Positions 6,859 through 15,522 are shown, counted from the stretch's first letter. The stretch is DNA of 25,285 nucleotides from Rheinheimera sp. (GCA_003482455.1 DMYW01000006.1:82245-107529), one strand, 5' to 3'. The notes: generated by a model not told the origin, from the sequence alone. Made by a program: numbers and translations.

Positions 6859-7866
6859 TCACTCTGCGCCGTAATCAAACCCAAAGTGTTTATACGCATG
6901 CTGAGTGGCAATACGTCCACGCGGCGTACGCTGCACAAAACCTTGTTGGATTAAAAACGGCTCAATCACATCTTCAATGGTTTCTTTCTCTTCGCCAATG
7001 GCCGCCGCTAGGTTTTCAAGGCCAACCGGGCCACCGGAAAACTTCTCGATAATCGCCAGAATTAGCTTTCGATCCATGTAGTCAAAGCCTTGGCTATCGA
7101 CATCAACCATCAACAACGCTTGATTTGCTACGTCGACATTCACCAGCCCATTGGATTTCACTTGTGCATAATCACGCACTCGGCGCAATAAACGGTTGGC
7201 GATGCGTGGCGTACCGCGCGAACGACGAGCAACTTCCGTGGCGGAGGCTAAATCCAACTCTAAGTTCAGGTAATGTGCCGATCGCTGAACGATTTGGGCC
7301 AGCTCTTCGGTTTTGTAAAATTCCAAACGCTGCACTATGCCAAAGCGATCACGCAGCGGTGAGGTGAGCGCCCCTGCCCTTGTCGTCGCGCCAATTAACG
7401 TAAATGGCGGCAAATCGAGTTTGATCGAACGGGCTGCGGGGCCTTCACCAATCATGATATCCAGTTGATAATCTTCCATCGCTGGATACAGAATTTCTTC
7501 GACTACCGGGCTTAAGCGGTGAATTTCGTCGATAAAGAGCACGTCATTCGGCTCAAGATTGGTCAAAAGCGCGGCTAAATCGCCAGCTTTCTCCAGCACA
7601 GGACCTGAAGTTTGTTTGATATTGACGCCCATTTCATTGGCGACAATCATTGCCAGCGTGGTTTTACCAAGGCCGGGTGGGCCGAAGATTAATAAGTGGT
7701 CGAGCGGCTCACCGCGCCCTTTCGCGGCTTCGATAAAAATTGCCATCTGCCCACGGACATGATCTTGCCCCGTGTAATCCGCCAAGGATTTGGGGCGGAT
7801 CGCACGATCAAGGACTTCTTCTTCAATACGCGCTGTAGGGGCGACTAGGCGGTCCGCTTCAATCAT
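6859..7866 (-). CDS. ruvB: RuvB, Holliday-junction branch-migration ATPase
   Basis: AAA+ hexameric motor that drives branch migration with RuvA on recombination intermediates. It is 335 aa (E. coli 336), nearly collinear with the family. Walker A GPPGLGKT is at 62-69 and Walker B DEIH at 113-116. The sensor/arginine-finger region is TSPLRDRFG, and the C-terminal winged helix carries QRTPRGRIA. The start has ribosome site GGATGAAG just upstream and lies 10 bp after the ruvA stop. It is the last gene of the aspS-yebC-ruvCAB cluster. No U-rich terminator follows; a weak hairpin (GGCTG..CAGCC, about 6787-6803) is all that is visible. Confidence 0.98.
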   Translation of the reverse strand: MIEADRLVAPTARIEEEVLDRAIRPKSLADYTGQDHVRGQMAIFIEAAKGRGEPLDHLLIFGPPGLGKTTLAMIVANEMGVNIKQTSGPVLEKAGDLAALLTNLEPNDVLFIDEIHRLSPVVEEILYPAMEDYQLDIMIGEGPAARSIKLDLPPFTLIGATTRAGALTSPLRDRFGIVQRLEFYKTEELAQIVQRSAHYLNLELDLASATEVARRSRGTPRIANRLLRRVRDYAQVKSNGLVNVDVANQALLMVDVDSQGFDYMDRKLILAIIEKFSGGPVGLENLAAAIGEEKETIEDVIEPFLIQQGFVQRTPRGRIATQHAYKHFGFDYGAE

Positions 7867-7876
7867 ACTTCATCCG

Positions 7877-8500
7877 TTAAATCATTGATTTTAGTGCCGC
7901 TTTAATCAGCTGTTCGCTGGTCAATTCAGCTTTAAACACTTTTTTCACCGCGCTTGCTGCCACGCTTTGGCTGTAACCTAATGCAACCAACGCACCAATA
8001 GCGTCTTGTTCTGGACTTTCTTTAAGTTCAAACGATTCGACACCGTCATCGCCCAGCACCAAGTGATCCGTGATCGGCGTTTCAATGTTCAAGCCCCAGT
8101 CTTTTAAGCGGTCACGCATTTCAATCAGCAAGCGCTCGGCGGTTTTTTTGCCAACACCCGGCAGTTTAACTAACGTTGAAATGTCGTCGCTTTGCACACA
8201 GCGCACGAACTGACTGGCCGTTAAACCCGATAAAATCGTTAACGCCAGCTTCGGGCCGACACCATTGGCTTTTAGTAATAAGCGAAACAAACCGCGTTCA
8301 GTCGGCGATGAAAAGCCAAACAGCAAATGCGCGTCTTCCCGCACGACAAAATGGGTATAGACAATGGCTTCTTGGCCGGTCGCCGGCAATTGGTAGAAGC
8401 TGGTCAGTGGCAACTGCACTTCATAGCCTACGCCACCCACTTCCAGCAGAATTTCTGGCGCTTGTTTTTCTATAACAATGCCGCGTAACCGTCCAATCAT
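7877..8500 (-). CDS. ruvA: RuvA, Holliday-junction recognition subunit
   Basis: Tetrameric DNA-binding subunit that holds the four-way junction for RuvB and RuvC. It is 207 aa (E. coli 203). The N-terminal OB-fold begins MIGRLRGIV. The central helix-hairpin-helix pair shows LLKANGVGPKLALTIL and LVKLPGVGKKTAERLL. The C-terminal domain III (about 155-207) contacts RuvB. It lies 54 bp after ruvC, a gap that contains a stable hairpin, and 10 bp before ruvB. Confidence 0.98.
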   Translation of the reverse strand: MIGRLRGIVIEKQAPEILLEVGGVGYEVQLPLTSFYQLPATGQEAIVYTHFVVREDAHLLFGFSSPTERGLFRLLLKANGVGPKLALTILSGLTASQFVRCVQSDDISTLVKLPGVGKKTAERLLIEMRDRLKDWGLNIETPITDHLVLGDDGVESFELKESPEQDAIGALVALGYSQSVAASAVKKVFKAELTSEQLIKAALKSMI

Positions 8501-8526
8501 GACGCTTTTATCTCACACTGATGTGC

Positions 8527-8549
8527 AAAGCCGCACTACAGGCGGCTTT
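8527..8549 (-). promoter_or_regulatory. Hairpin between ruvC and ruvA
   Basis: An 8-bp perfect stem AAAGCCGC (8527-8534) / GCGGCTTT (8542-8549) has a 7-nt loop. A T-run follows only in the plus direction (toward ruvC). In the direction of ruv transcription the tail is just TTTGC, so it would be a weak terminator or a processing/stability element that could lower ruvAB relative to ruvC. Confidence 0.5.
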
Positions 8550-8554
8550 TTTAT

Positions 8555-9073
8555 TTAACGTAAGCGGCGGCGCACCGTTTTAGTGGCTTGGCCTGCGAGG
8601 TGAATCAAACTCTGCTGAGTATGCCCGTGACACAGCGCCACAGCAAGGGCGTCGGCTGCATCGGCCTGCGGGTTTGCTGGTAATTTCAGCAAGCTGCGCA
8701 CCATGTGCTGCACTTGTTCTTTGGCCGCAGCTCCGGTGCCGACCACCGACTGTTTAACCTGCCGCGCCGAGTACTCGTAGACCTCGAGGCCCGCCACTTT
8801 GGCAGCGACAATTGCTGCACCACGCGCTTGGCCAAGCTTTAAAGCCGAGTCAGGGTTGCGCGCCATAAACACCTGCTCGATCGCAAAGACTTGTGGCTGC
8901 GTTTGCTCAATGATTTGACTGACGCCATCAAAAATTTGCTTGAGGCGCTCGGGGATATCATCCAGCGTCATCCGAATGCAGCCGCTGGCTAAGTATTCAA
9001 ACTTACTGCCGGTTTGACGAATGACGCCGTACCCGGTTAAGCGACTGCCTGGGTCAATACCTAAGATAATCAC
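8555..9073 (-). CDS. ruvC: RuvC, Holliday-junction resolvase
   Basis: Endonuclease that cuts junctions symmetrically within the RuvABC complex. It is 172 aa (E. coli 173) with an RNase H-like fold. The four catalytic acids are in the family positions: D7 (GIDPGS), E66 (AIEQVF), D138 and D141 (QADAADAL). The start codon is GTG, overlapping the yebC stop by 4 nt (GTGA), so the two are probably translationally coupled. Confidence 0.98.
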   Translation of the reverse strand: MIILGIDPGSRLTGYGVIRQTGSKFEYLASGCIRMTLDDIPERLKQIFDGVSQIIEQTQPQVFAIEQVFMARNPDSALKLGQARGAAIVAAKVAGLEVYEYSARQVKQSVVGTGAAAKEQVQHMVRSLLKLPANPQADAADALAVALCHGHTQQSLIHLAGQATKTVRRRLR

Positions 9074-9816
9074 GCATCCACCAGCGCAAGCACGTCATCA
9101 CTGATCTCAGCATTGTGATAGACGTTTTGCACGTCATCAAAATCTTCCAGCATGTCGATGAATTTAAAGAACTTCACTACATGCGCAGCGTCAACTTCAG
9201 CTTTGGTTGATGGCACCAGCGCGACTTCAGCGTGCTCGGCATGTAAGCCTGCCTTTTCAAGTGCTTCTTTGACATCAACAAAGGCTTCTGGGCTGGTGAC
9301 CACTTCAAACGAGCCGTCTTCGTGACCGACGACATCATCGGCACCAGCTTCTAGCGCCAACTCCATCAGTTGGTCTTCGCTAACGCCTGCGGCAAAATGC
9401 AAGGTGCCGAGTTTTTTAAACAAATAGGATACCGAACCGTTGGTGCCTAAGTTACCCTCGTATTTGGTAAAGGCGCTTCGCACATCTTGCACCGTGCGTT
9501 TGTGGTTGTCCGTCAGCGTTTCAACAATCACCGCAACGCCGCACGGCCCATACCCTTCGTAGACCAGCTCTTCGAAATTCTCACCACCGTTTTCGCCAGC
9601 ACCACGCTTAATCGCCCGCTCCATCACATCGCGGGATAAGTTATTCAGCATGGCTTTGGCGATGGCTGTGCGCAGGCGCGGATTGCCTGCTGGATCGGCA
9701 CCGAACTTGGCGGCGACCGTTAACTCACGGATCAGTTTGGTAAAAATCTTCACCCGCTTGGCGTCTTGACGCATTTTGCGGTGTTTCATGTTTGCCCATT
9801 TACTGTGTCCGGCCAT
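9070..9816 (-). CDS. yebC: YebC/PmpR-family protein (TACO1 family)
   Basis: Conserved bacterial protein. Family members are described as DNA-binding regulators (PmpR), and more recent work links the family to translation of difficult proline stretches. Which role applies here cannot be read from the sequence. The 248-aa product starts with the family signature MAGHSKWANMKHRK and contains the central segment VYEGYGPCGVAVIVE. I chose the ATG at 9816 because ribosome site GGAG lies just upstream and the family N-terminus begins there; the longer frame adds six residues. It sits downstream of aspS, beyond two hairpins, and overlaps ruvC, the usual order in this class. Confidence 0.95.
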   Translation of the reverse strand: MAGHSKWANMKHRKMRQDAKRVKIFTKLIRELTVAAKFGADPAGNPRLRTAIAKAMLNNLSRDVMERAIKRGAGENGGENFEELVYEGYGPCGVAVIVETLTDNHKRTVQDVRSAFTKYEGNLGTNGSVSYLFKKLGTLHFAAGVSEDQLMELALEAGADDVVGHEDGSFEVVTSPEAFVDVKEALEKAGLHAEHAEVALVPSTKAEVDAAHVVKFFKFIDMLEDFDDVQNVYHNAEISDDVLALVDA

Positions 9817-9831
9817 CGTGTACTCCATCAA

Positions 9832-9860
9832 CAAAAAGGGCGACCAAAGTCGCCATTTTT
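9832..9860 (-). terminator. Terminator-like hairpin just upstream of yebC
   Basis: The stem GGCGAC (9839-9844) / GTCGCC (9849-9854) has a 4-nt loop. On the minus strand it is followed by CTTTTTG, and in the other direction by ATTTTT. It lies only about 20 nt before the yebC start, so it could partly separate aspS from yebC-ruvCAB or shape the yebC leader. Confidence 0.6.
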
Positions 9861-9866
9861 AACTAC

Positions 9867-9887
9867 GCCGCAAGGGGTGCTTGCGGC
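9867..9887 (-). terminator. Second hairpin after aspS
   Basis: An 8-bp perfect stem GCCGCAAG (9867-9874) / CTTGCGGC (9880-9887) has a 5-nt loop, 13 nt after the aspS stop. On the minus strand GTAGTTAAAAA follows, not a U-run. It may be a 3' stability element or part of a tandem terminator with the neighbouring hairpin. Confidence 0.45.
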
Positions 9888-9900
9888 AGGGTTAGTGTTT

Positions 9901-11694
9901 TTAAGCTTGCGCTTTGTCGTCTTTGGCAAGGACAACTTGTACGCTTAATTCCGCCAGTTGTTGCGGGTTGGCAAAACCTGGTGCATCGGTCAGTGGGCAC
10001 GCAGCAGTCGCTGTTTTCGGGAATGCCATCACGTCACGAATCGAGCTGGACCCTGTCATCAGCATCAACAAACGGTCTAAACCAAAGGCTAAACCAGCAT
10101 GTGGTGGCGCACCGTAACGCAGCGCTTCCAGTAAGAAGCCGAATTTTTCAGCCGCTTCTTCATCGCTAATGCCGAGCAGCTTGAATACCTTGGCTTGCAC
10201 GTCAGACGCGTGAATACGCACCGAACCACCACCCAACTCAGTGCCGTTTAACACCATGTCGTAAGCGTTTGACAACAAGTTACCGAGGTCTAATTGCTCC
10301 ATGGGCGTATTCAAAAATGCGGCTGTATCCAATGGCGAAGTAAATGGATGATGCACGGCAGAGAAGCTGCCATCATCGTTTTCTTCAAACATTGGGAAGT
10401 CGATGACCCACAGTGGACGCCATTCTTTGACCGTTAAACCAAGCTCTTCGCCCAGTTTTAAGCGCAAGGCGCCCATCGCTTCACACACGACTTTGTAGCG
10501 ATCGGCACCGAAGAAAATTAAATCGCCGTTTTGCGCGTCAGTGCGTCGCAGAATTTCGGCAATGATCTCAGCGCTTAAGAATTTCGCCACGGGCGATTGC
10601 ACGCCATCCACACCGGCGTTGATGTCGTTGACTTTCATCCAGGCTAAGCCTTTGGCGCCGTAGATGCCAACAAAGGCGGTGTAGCCGTCGATGTCTTTAC
10701 GCGACACTTTTTCGGCAGCGCCTGGAACTTTCAGTGCAACGACACGGCCTTTCGGGTCATTGGCAGGTGCTGAGAACACTTTAAATTCAACGTCTTTGAG
10801 CAAATCAGCCACGTCGACGAATTGCATTGGGTTACGCAGATCAGGTTTGTCTGAACCGTACAGGCGCATCGCTTCGTTGTAGGTCATTTGCGGGAAGTCG
10901 CCTAAATCGACATCCAGCATTTGTTGGAACAACTGGCGCACCATTTTTTCAGTGACTTCACGCACTTGTGGCGCAGTCATGAAGCTGGTTTCGATATCGA
11001 TCTGGGTGAATTCTGGCTGACGGTCGGCACGTAAGTCTTCGTCACGGAAACATTTGACGATCTGGTAGTACCGGTCCATACCGGCCATCATCAGCAGCTG
11101 TTTAAACAGCTGTGGCGATTGTGGCAGCGCGAAGAATTGCCCTTTGTGGGTGCGGCTTGGCACCAAATAATCGCGGGCACCTTCAGGCGTTGCTTTGGTC
11201 AGAATTGGCGTTTCGATATCTAAAAAGCCGTTCGCGTCCATGAAGTTACGCACAAAGCTAGTGACTTTAGCGCGGAACTTTAACTTGTCGCTCATCACAG
11301 GACGACGCAAGTCCAAGTAGCGGTATTTTAAACGCTGTTCTTCGCTGTTGTTTTGGTTAAAGTCCAGCGGCAGCGCTGGTGATTTGTTCAAAATGGTCAG
11401 CGATGATGCGTACAATTCAATTTCACCGGTCGCCATATCTTTGTTGACTTGCGACTCTGGACGCGCCCGCACCACACCTTCGATGTGCACGCAGAATTCA
11501 CTGCGCAGCTCGGCGGCTTGCGCGAATAAATCAGTCCGGTCTGGATCAAAGAACACTTGCACCAACCCTTCACGGTCGCGCAGATCCACGAAAATCAGGC
11601 CGCCTAAATCACGACGGCGGTTTACCCACCCACATAAAGAAACTGTTTGGCCGACGTGTTGTGCGTTCAGCAAACCACAATAATGGCTACGCAT
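9901..11694 (-). CDS. aspS: Aspartate--tRNA ligase
   Basis: Class II aminoacyl-tRNA synthetase that charges tRNA-Asp. It is 597 aa, close to the E. coli enzyme (590) throughout. The N-terminal anticodon-binding OB-fold includes CGWVNRRRDLGGLIFVDLRD. The catalytic core contains ATPEGARDYLVPSR, QSPQLFKQLLM, motif 2 (CFRDEDLRADRQPEFTQID) and motif 3 (HAGLAFGLDRLLMLMTG). A GAD-type insertion domain lies between (about 280-420). Ribosome site AAGGA is about 8 nt before the ATG. It is the first gene of the aspS-yebC-ruvCAB cluster, with its own promoter at 11743-11770. Confidence 0.98.
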   Translation of the reverse strand: MRSHYCGLLNAQHVGQTVSLCGWVNRRRDLGGLIFVDLRDREGLVQVFFDPDRTDLFAQAAELRSEFCVHIEGVVRARPESQVNKDMATGEIELYASSLTILNKSPALPLDFNQNNSEEQRLKYRYLDLRRPVMSDKLKFRAKVTSFVRNFMDANGFLDIETPILTKATPEGARDYLVPSRTHKGQFFALPQSPQLFKQLLMMAGMDRYYQIVKCFRDEDLRADRQPEFTQIDIETSFMTAPQVREVTEKMVRQLFQQMLDVDLGDFPQMTYNEAMRLYGSDKPDLRNPMQFVDVADLLKDVEFKVFSAPANDPKGRVVALKVPGAAEKVSRKDIDGYTAFVGIYGAKGLAWMKVNDINAGVDGVQSPVAKFLSAEIIAEILRRTDAQNGDLIFFGADRYKVVCEAMGALRLKLGEELGLTVKEWRPLWVIDFPMFEENDDGSFSAVHHPFTSPLDTAAFLNTPMEQLDLGNLLSNAYDMVLNGTELGGGSVRIHASDVQAKVFKLLGISDEEAAEKFGFLLEALRYGAPPHAGLAFGLDRLLMLMTGSSSIRDVMAFPKTATAACPLTDAPGFANPQQLAELSVQVVLAKDDKAQA

Positions 11695-11742
11695 GCTTAG
11701 ATCCTTAATAACCGGTCTTATGCTTTTAACGGAAAAGCGCCA

Positions 11743-11770
11743 ATTATACGGAAATAGCCGGTGTTGTCAC
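11743..11770 (-). promoter_or_regulatory. Strong putative sigma-70 promoter of aspS
   Basis: On the minus strand there is -35 GTGACA (11765-11770, 5 of 6), a 16 bp spacer and a perfect -10 TATAAT (11743-11748). The -35 box contains the TGA stop of the upstream diguanylate cyclase gene (11767-11769). The predicted start, near 11736, gives a leader of about 40 nt. Confidence 0.8.
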
Positions 11771-14580
11771 TGTCCTTGCTCGCTAAAACAATAACGACCT
11801 TTGCCCGCTTGCTTGGCAACATACATTAAACCGTCCGCCGCTTTGAGCATGGCCGCGGCATCGGCGCCGTTATCTGGGTAAATAGCAATGCCAATACTGG
11901 CGCCGACTTGCGCCTGACAAACCGACAATTGCAGCGGCTCTTGCAAATGCATCAGCACCTTTTCGGCGACAATCGCCGCGTCATCTTTGTCCATCAAACC
12001 GGTGAGTAAAATCACAAATTCATCGCCACCAAAGCGCGCTGCGGTGTCACTTTTACGGACGCAGTGCTGCAAAATGCCAGCGATCCTTACCAATAGCTCA
12101 TCGCCAACATCATGACCATATTGGTCGTTCACCGCTTTAAAGCCATCCAAATCGACAAACAACAGTGCTAATTTTTCTTGGTGGCGGGCATGTTGCAAAA
12201 TGGCTTGGCTGAGGCGCTCCATCAACAGGCTGCGATTGGCCAGCTTAGTTAAATCGTCGTGCGTGGCCATAAAACGCATTTTGTGTTCAATATCACGGCG
12301 CGCAGACACTTCACGACGCAATGACAAGTTCCAGAAAAACACCACAGCAAACGAAATAAGTGCAGCGCCGACAATTTGAAACGCAATAGTGATCACCCGA
12401 TCATCGGTGCCTTGCGGACGGATCTCTGCACTTGACCAGGTATTTTTGATTTCGGCTTTATCTTGCTCAGTTAATGACTTCAACCCGAGATTGAGGATGT
12501 CCAACAACATAGCGTCATCATTGCGAACGCCATACAACATGGGCACTGTCGGCAAATCGGCGGGCAGATGTAAACGTAGACTCGCTGCTTCGGTCCGACG
12601 CAGCAGACGTGCAGCCAACAATGCGGTGTCGATTTGGTAATCCGCTTTACCTTGCAACACCATTTCCAGTGCTTCATCAGCATTATTAACTTTGACGATC
12701 TGGGCCTCGCCGAATTGTTTGATCAAGGTATCAATAATTCGATAGTCGGCTGGCACTGCGATTTTGCTATCACGAATTTGTTCCATTCGCAGCACTTGCT
12801 GGGCGGGGCGGCCCAACAGCGCCCATTGCAGGGGCCAGAAATTCATGGTGTAGCTGGCATACTCGTGTCGCTCAGGCAAGTCCGCCATGTTTGAGACCAC
12901 ATCAATTTTTCGACTGCGCAGGTCTTCCAACATTTGTGCGAAATTGCCGTAAGGGACCAGCACCAGTTGAATGCCTAAGCGCTGACTGATCCGATCCACT
13001 ACATCACGGGTTAGACCTTGGACCTGACCAAATTCGTCAACAAATTCAATCGGTGCCCAATTATCCATCACACCGATCCGCACCGCTTGACGTTTGCTCA
13101 GATAGTCGCGCTGTTGGTCACTCAGCGGTATACGATGGCGAAAGCTTTGAAAAAATCCCATTTCAATATCAACGAGCCACCGATCTTCAATCTGTTCCAA
13201 CTGGTCTTGCGTTAAAGCGGCGAACCCCGCATCAACTTGTTTGGCCAAATTGCTGCGGCTTTGCTGAACTAACGGAAACAAATCTGTTTGGAACCTAGGG
13301 ACATCAAGACGAACATAACTATCCTTTTGTTGTTGCAACACTCGTTGTTGCATCACGATATCCGAGATGTAAAACCCACTGATTTGTTGACGTTCCACCG
13401 CTTGGACCATGTCATCCAGTTTCTCAAATGCTTTGATCTGTACACTTGGGTACTCTTGGCGCAGCTTTTCGACATAAGCCGCACTGACAAACACGCCAAT
13501 TGGTAAGCGCACTTCCGCTAAGTTGCTGTAATGGCGACTTTTTGGATAATAAAAAGACGACGTCACTTGATAGATACGCCCCGCCATCCGCGTGTCCGTC
13601 GGAGGATTGGTTGCCACGGGATATCCCATATGCACGTCGATGCGTCCTTGTTGCAGCGCCTTTAGCCCAGCTGGCGTCGAGTCAGGCACAAACGCTATCG
13701 GAATGCCGGTTTGTTCTGACCACAATTGCCATAAATCAACAAACAATCCTTGCGGCTGACCACTTGGGGTCATGGTCATAAAGGGTTGATTACCCACGGA
13801 TAACCCGAGCAACAGTGTGTTGTCATCGCTCACACCGCTTAACCAACGGCGTTGCAACTTTTCGATTTGTTCTGGCGGGATCGCCGCAAACGCTTGCAGC
13901 AGACGTTGTTGCAGCGCCTGATTGTCTTTGCGCACGGCCCACGTCATAGGTACTTTTTGCAGCAATATTTTTTTATAAAGTGGATACAAGGCATTGAGAG
14001 ACTTGAAGTTTTTATAACGTGGATTTAAGCGATCTAATGCGACAAACGCTTTTATTTCGCCAGCAACCGCGGCGTCATACATGGAATCAATATCAGCAAA
14101 CTCGCGCTGTACCACCTCAGGCGCTTGCGCCTTTAGCACACTGACATGGCTAGAAACCGCAGGAACACCCACAATAATCGGTTTGAGTTGCTCGAGCGTG
14201 TTGGTTTGCATCAAATCGCGATGCACAAACACGTGGCTGTAAACATCAACTACAGCTTCGCCGAGTAGATAATCCTTTTCGCGCTCTGGTAGTTTGCCAA
14301 GCGCACCAAAGATATCGGCTTCACCGGACAACACAGTGTCGTTGAGCTTTTCACGTGGGATTAAGCGGACTTCTAGATTTAATCCCTGCGCTTGCATCAA
14401 CTGCCAAAAATCAACCATCAAGCCGGCAGGAAACCCCTGGCTGTCGCGATACACGTATGGGTAAACCTCTTCATTCATTGCCACAATGAGAGGCTTGGTG
14501 GACGTTGTCGATTGTGCGTTTGCTGTGGTACAGGCACACAGCAACAATAAGCTGAAACAAACAGATATGATATGATTCAA
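11767..14580 (-). CDS. Diguanylate cyclase with three periplasmic solute-binding modules
   Basis: Predicted membrane sensor that makes cyclic di-GMP. After an N-terminal signal (a possible lipobox LCAC, or cleavage at ANA-QS) come three successive SBP_bac_3-like modules at about 28-252, 255-478 and 490-722. Each ends in a similar helix with RWL or TW (LQRRWLSG, IEDRWLVD, IKNTWSSA). A membrane segment follows (about 733-755, IAFQIVGAALISFAVVFFW), then a GGDEF domain (about 770-937). The active site GGDEF is intact, and an RxxD inhibitory site (RKSD) lies five residues before it, so product feedback is likely. There is no EAL domain. The start is TTG 14580 with ribosome site AGGA at good spacing. 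The ligand is unknown; the modules resemble amino-acid-type binding proteins. Confidence 0.9.
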   Translation of the reverse strand: MNHIISVCFSLLLLCACTTANAQSTTSTKPLIVAMNEEVYPYVYRDSQGFPAGLMVDFWQLMQAQGLNLEVRLIPREKLNDTVLSGEADIFGALGKLPEREKDYLLGEAVVDVYSHVFVHRDLMQTNTLEQLKPIIVGVPAVSSHVSVLKAQAPEVVQREFADIDSMYDAAVAGEIKAFVALDRLNPRYKNFKSLNALYPLYKKILLQKVPMTWAVRKDNQALQQRLLQAFAAIPPEQIEKLQRRWLSGVSDDNTLLLGLSVGNQPFMTMTPSGQPQGLFVDLWQLWSEQTGIPIAFVPDSTPAGLKALQQGRIDVHMGYPVATNPPTDTRMAGRIYQVTSSFYYPKSRHYSNLAEVRLPIGVFVSAAYVEKLRQEYPSVQIKAFEKLDDMVQAVERQQISGFYISDIVMQQRVLQQQKDSYVRLDVPRFQTDLFPLVQQSRSNLAKQVDAGFAALTQDQLEQIEDRWLVDIEMGFFQSFRHRIPLSDQQRDYLSKRQAVRIGVMDNWAPIEFVDEFGQVQGLTRDVVDRISQRLGIQLVLVPYGNFAQMLEDLRSRKIDVVSNMADLPERHEYASYTMNFWPLQWALLGRPAQQVLRMEQIRDSKIAVPADYRIIDTLIKQFGEAQIVKVNNADEALEMVLQGKADYQIDTALLAARLLRRTEAASLRLHLPADLPTVPMLYGVRNDDAMLLDILNLGLKSLTEQDKAEIKNTWSSAEIRPQGTDDRVITIAFQIVGAALISFAVVFFWNLSLRREVSARRDIEHKMRFMATHDDLTKLANRSLLMERLSQAILQHARHQEKLALLFVDLDGFKAVNDQYGHDVGDELLVRIAGILQHCVRKSDTAARFGGDEFVILLTGLMDKDDAAIVAEKVLMHLQEPLQLSVCQAQVGASIGIAIYPDNGADAAAMLKAADGLMYVAKQAGKGRYCFSEQGQ

Positions 14581-14587
14581 TTTTTTT

Positions 14588-14616
14588 CCTGTGCCGCGCC
14601 TGCGGCTTATGGCCGC
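14588..14616 (-). promoter_or_regulatory. Mutually exclusive hairpins in the cyclase leader
   Basis: Three segments, GCCGC (14593-14597), GCGGC (14602-14606) and GCCGC (14612-14616), allow the middle one to pair with either neighbour. In the minus-strand leader of the cyclase mRNA, one of the two forms ends only 2 nt before the ribosome site (14587-14590). A role in translation control is an inference. Confidence 0.35.
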
Positions 14617-14623
14617 TTATTCT

Positions 14624-15481
14624 ATGTATGATTTGGGCTGCCCTATGTGGGCGAACGACAAGTGGAAAGGATCCCTGTTTCGCGACGACTGTCGTTCATC
14701 TGAATTTTTAGCGCAGTATGCGCGGTATTTCAATTCCGTTGAAGGAAACACCACCTTTTATGCGGACCCATCCGCCGAAACTATCGCGCGTTGGTGCTCG
14801 CAAGTCCCGGCGGACTTTCGGTTTATGCTCAAGGTGCCTAAACGCACCAGTCACGACATGATGGACGGGTGGCCAGAGGAACTCCAGCGTTGGCTTGAGT
14901 TAATGACACCGCTTAAAGCCAATGTGGGTGCCATACAACTGCAATTACCCGCCCGATTTGGCCCACGCGCCTTGCCTGAACTTGCGACTATGCTTGAGAT
15001 CATCCGCGCTCAATTCGCCTGCGTCGTCGAAGTTCGCCACCCGGAGTTTTTCGAAAAAGGTGCGGCAGAACAAGCGCTGCATCAAGTACTGCGGGGGTTT
15101 AGCTGCGAACGTCTATGTTTTGACTCTAGAGCGCTGTTTTCTGTTGCCGCAACCACCCCTGCCTTGCTCGATGCCCAAGCGAAAAAGCCGCGATTGCCGG
15201 TGCATGTGGTGGCGCTGACTGAGAAACCGGTGGTGCGCTTTATTGGTGTCGATGATTTAGAAACTAATCGCCACTTTTATGCGCCATGGCTTATAAAAGT
15301 GGCAACTTGGCTTGAGCAAGGCTTGCGCCCCGCCCTGTATTTTCATACGCCGGATAATCAATTCGCCCCTTTGTTGGCTCGGCAATTCGCGTTGGATTTG
15401 TGGCTACAGGCGCAAGTGCCCCATCCTTGTTTAGAGCTGTGGCCCTGTGAGCAACAACCGCAACAAACCAGCTTGTTCTAG
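14624..15481 (+). CDS. DUF72 (YecE-like) protein
   Basis: Member of the DUF72 family, predicted TIM-barrel proteins with no settled function. Recognisable family features are the N-terminal GCPMWANDKWKGSLF, then FNSVEGNTTFYADPSAETIARW, FRFMLKVPKRTSHD, GAIQLQLPARFGP and VVEVRHPEFF, and a C-terminal YFHTPDNQFAP. I place the start at ATG 14624, where family similarity begins (286 aa). A GTG at 14591 would add 11 residues; neither has a clear ribosome site. It diverges from the cyclase gene with a very short gap, so the two control regions must overlap. Codon use looks like that of its neighbours. Confidence 0.85.
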   Translation: MYDLGCPMWANDKWKGSLFRDDCRSSEFLAQYARYFNSVEGNTTFYADPSAETIARWCSQVPADFRFMLKVPKRTSHDMMDGWPEELQRWLELMTPLKANVGAIQLQLPARFGPRALPELATMLEIIRAQFACVVEVRHPEFFEKGAAEQALHQVLRGFSCERLCFDSRALFSVAATTPALLDAQAKKPRLPVHVVALTEKPVVRFIGVDDLETNRHFYAPWLIKVATWLEQGLRPALYFHTPDNQFAPLLARQFALDLWLQAQVPHPCLELWPCEQQPQQTSLF

Positions 15482-15522
15482 GGATTTCTGCCACCAGCGA
15501 ATAGGCAAGCGGCGAGCGAATT

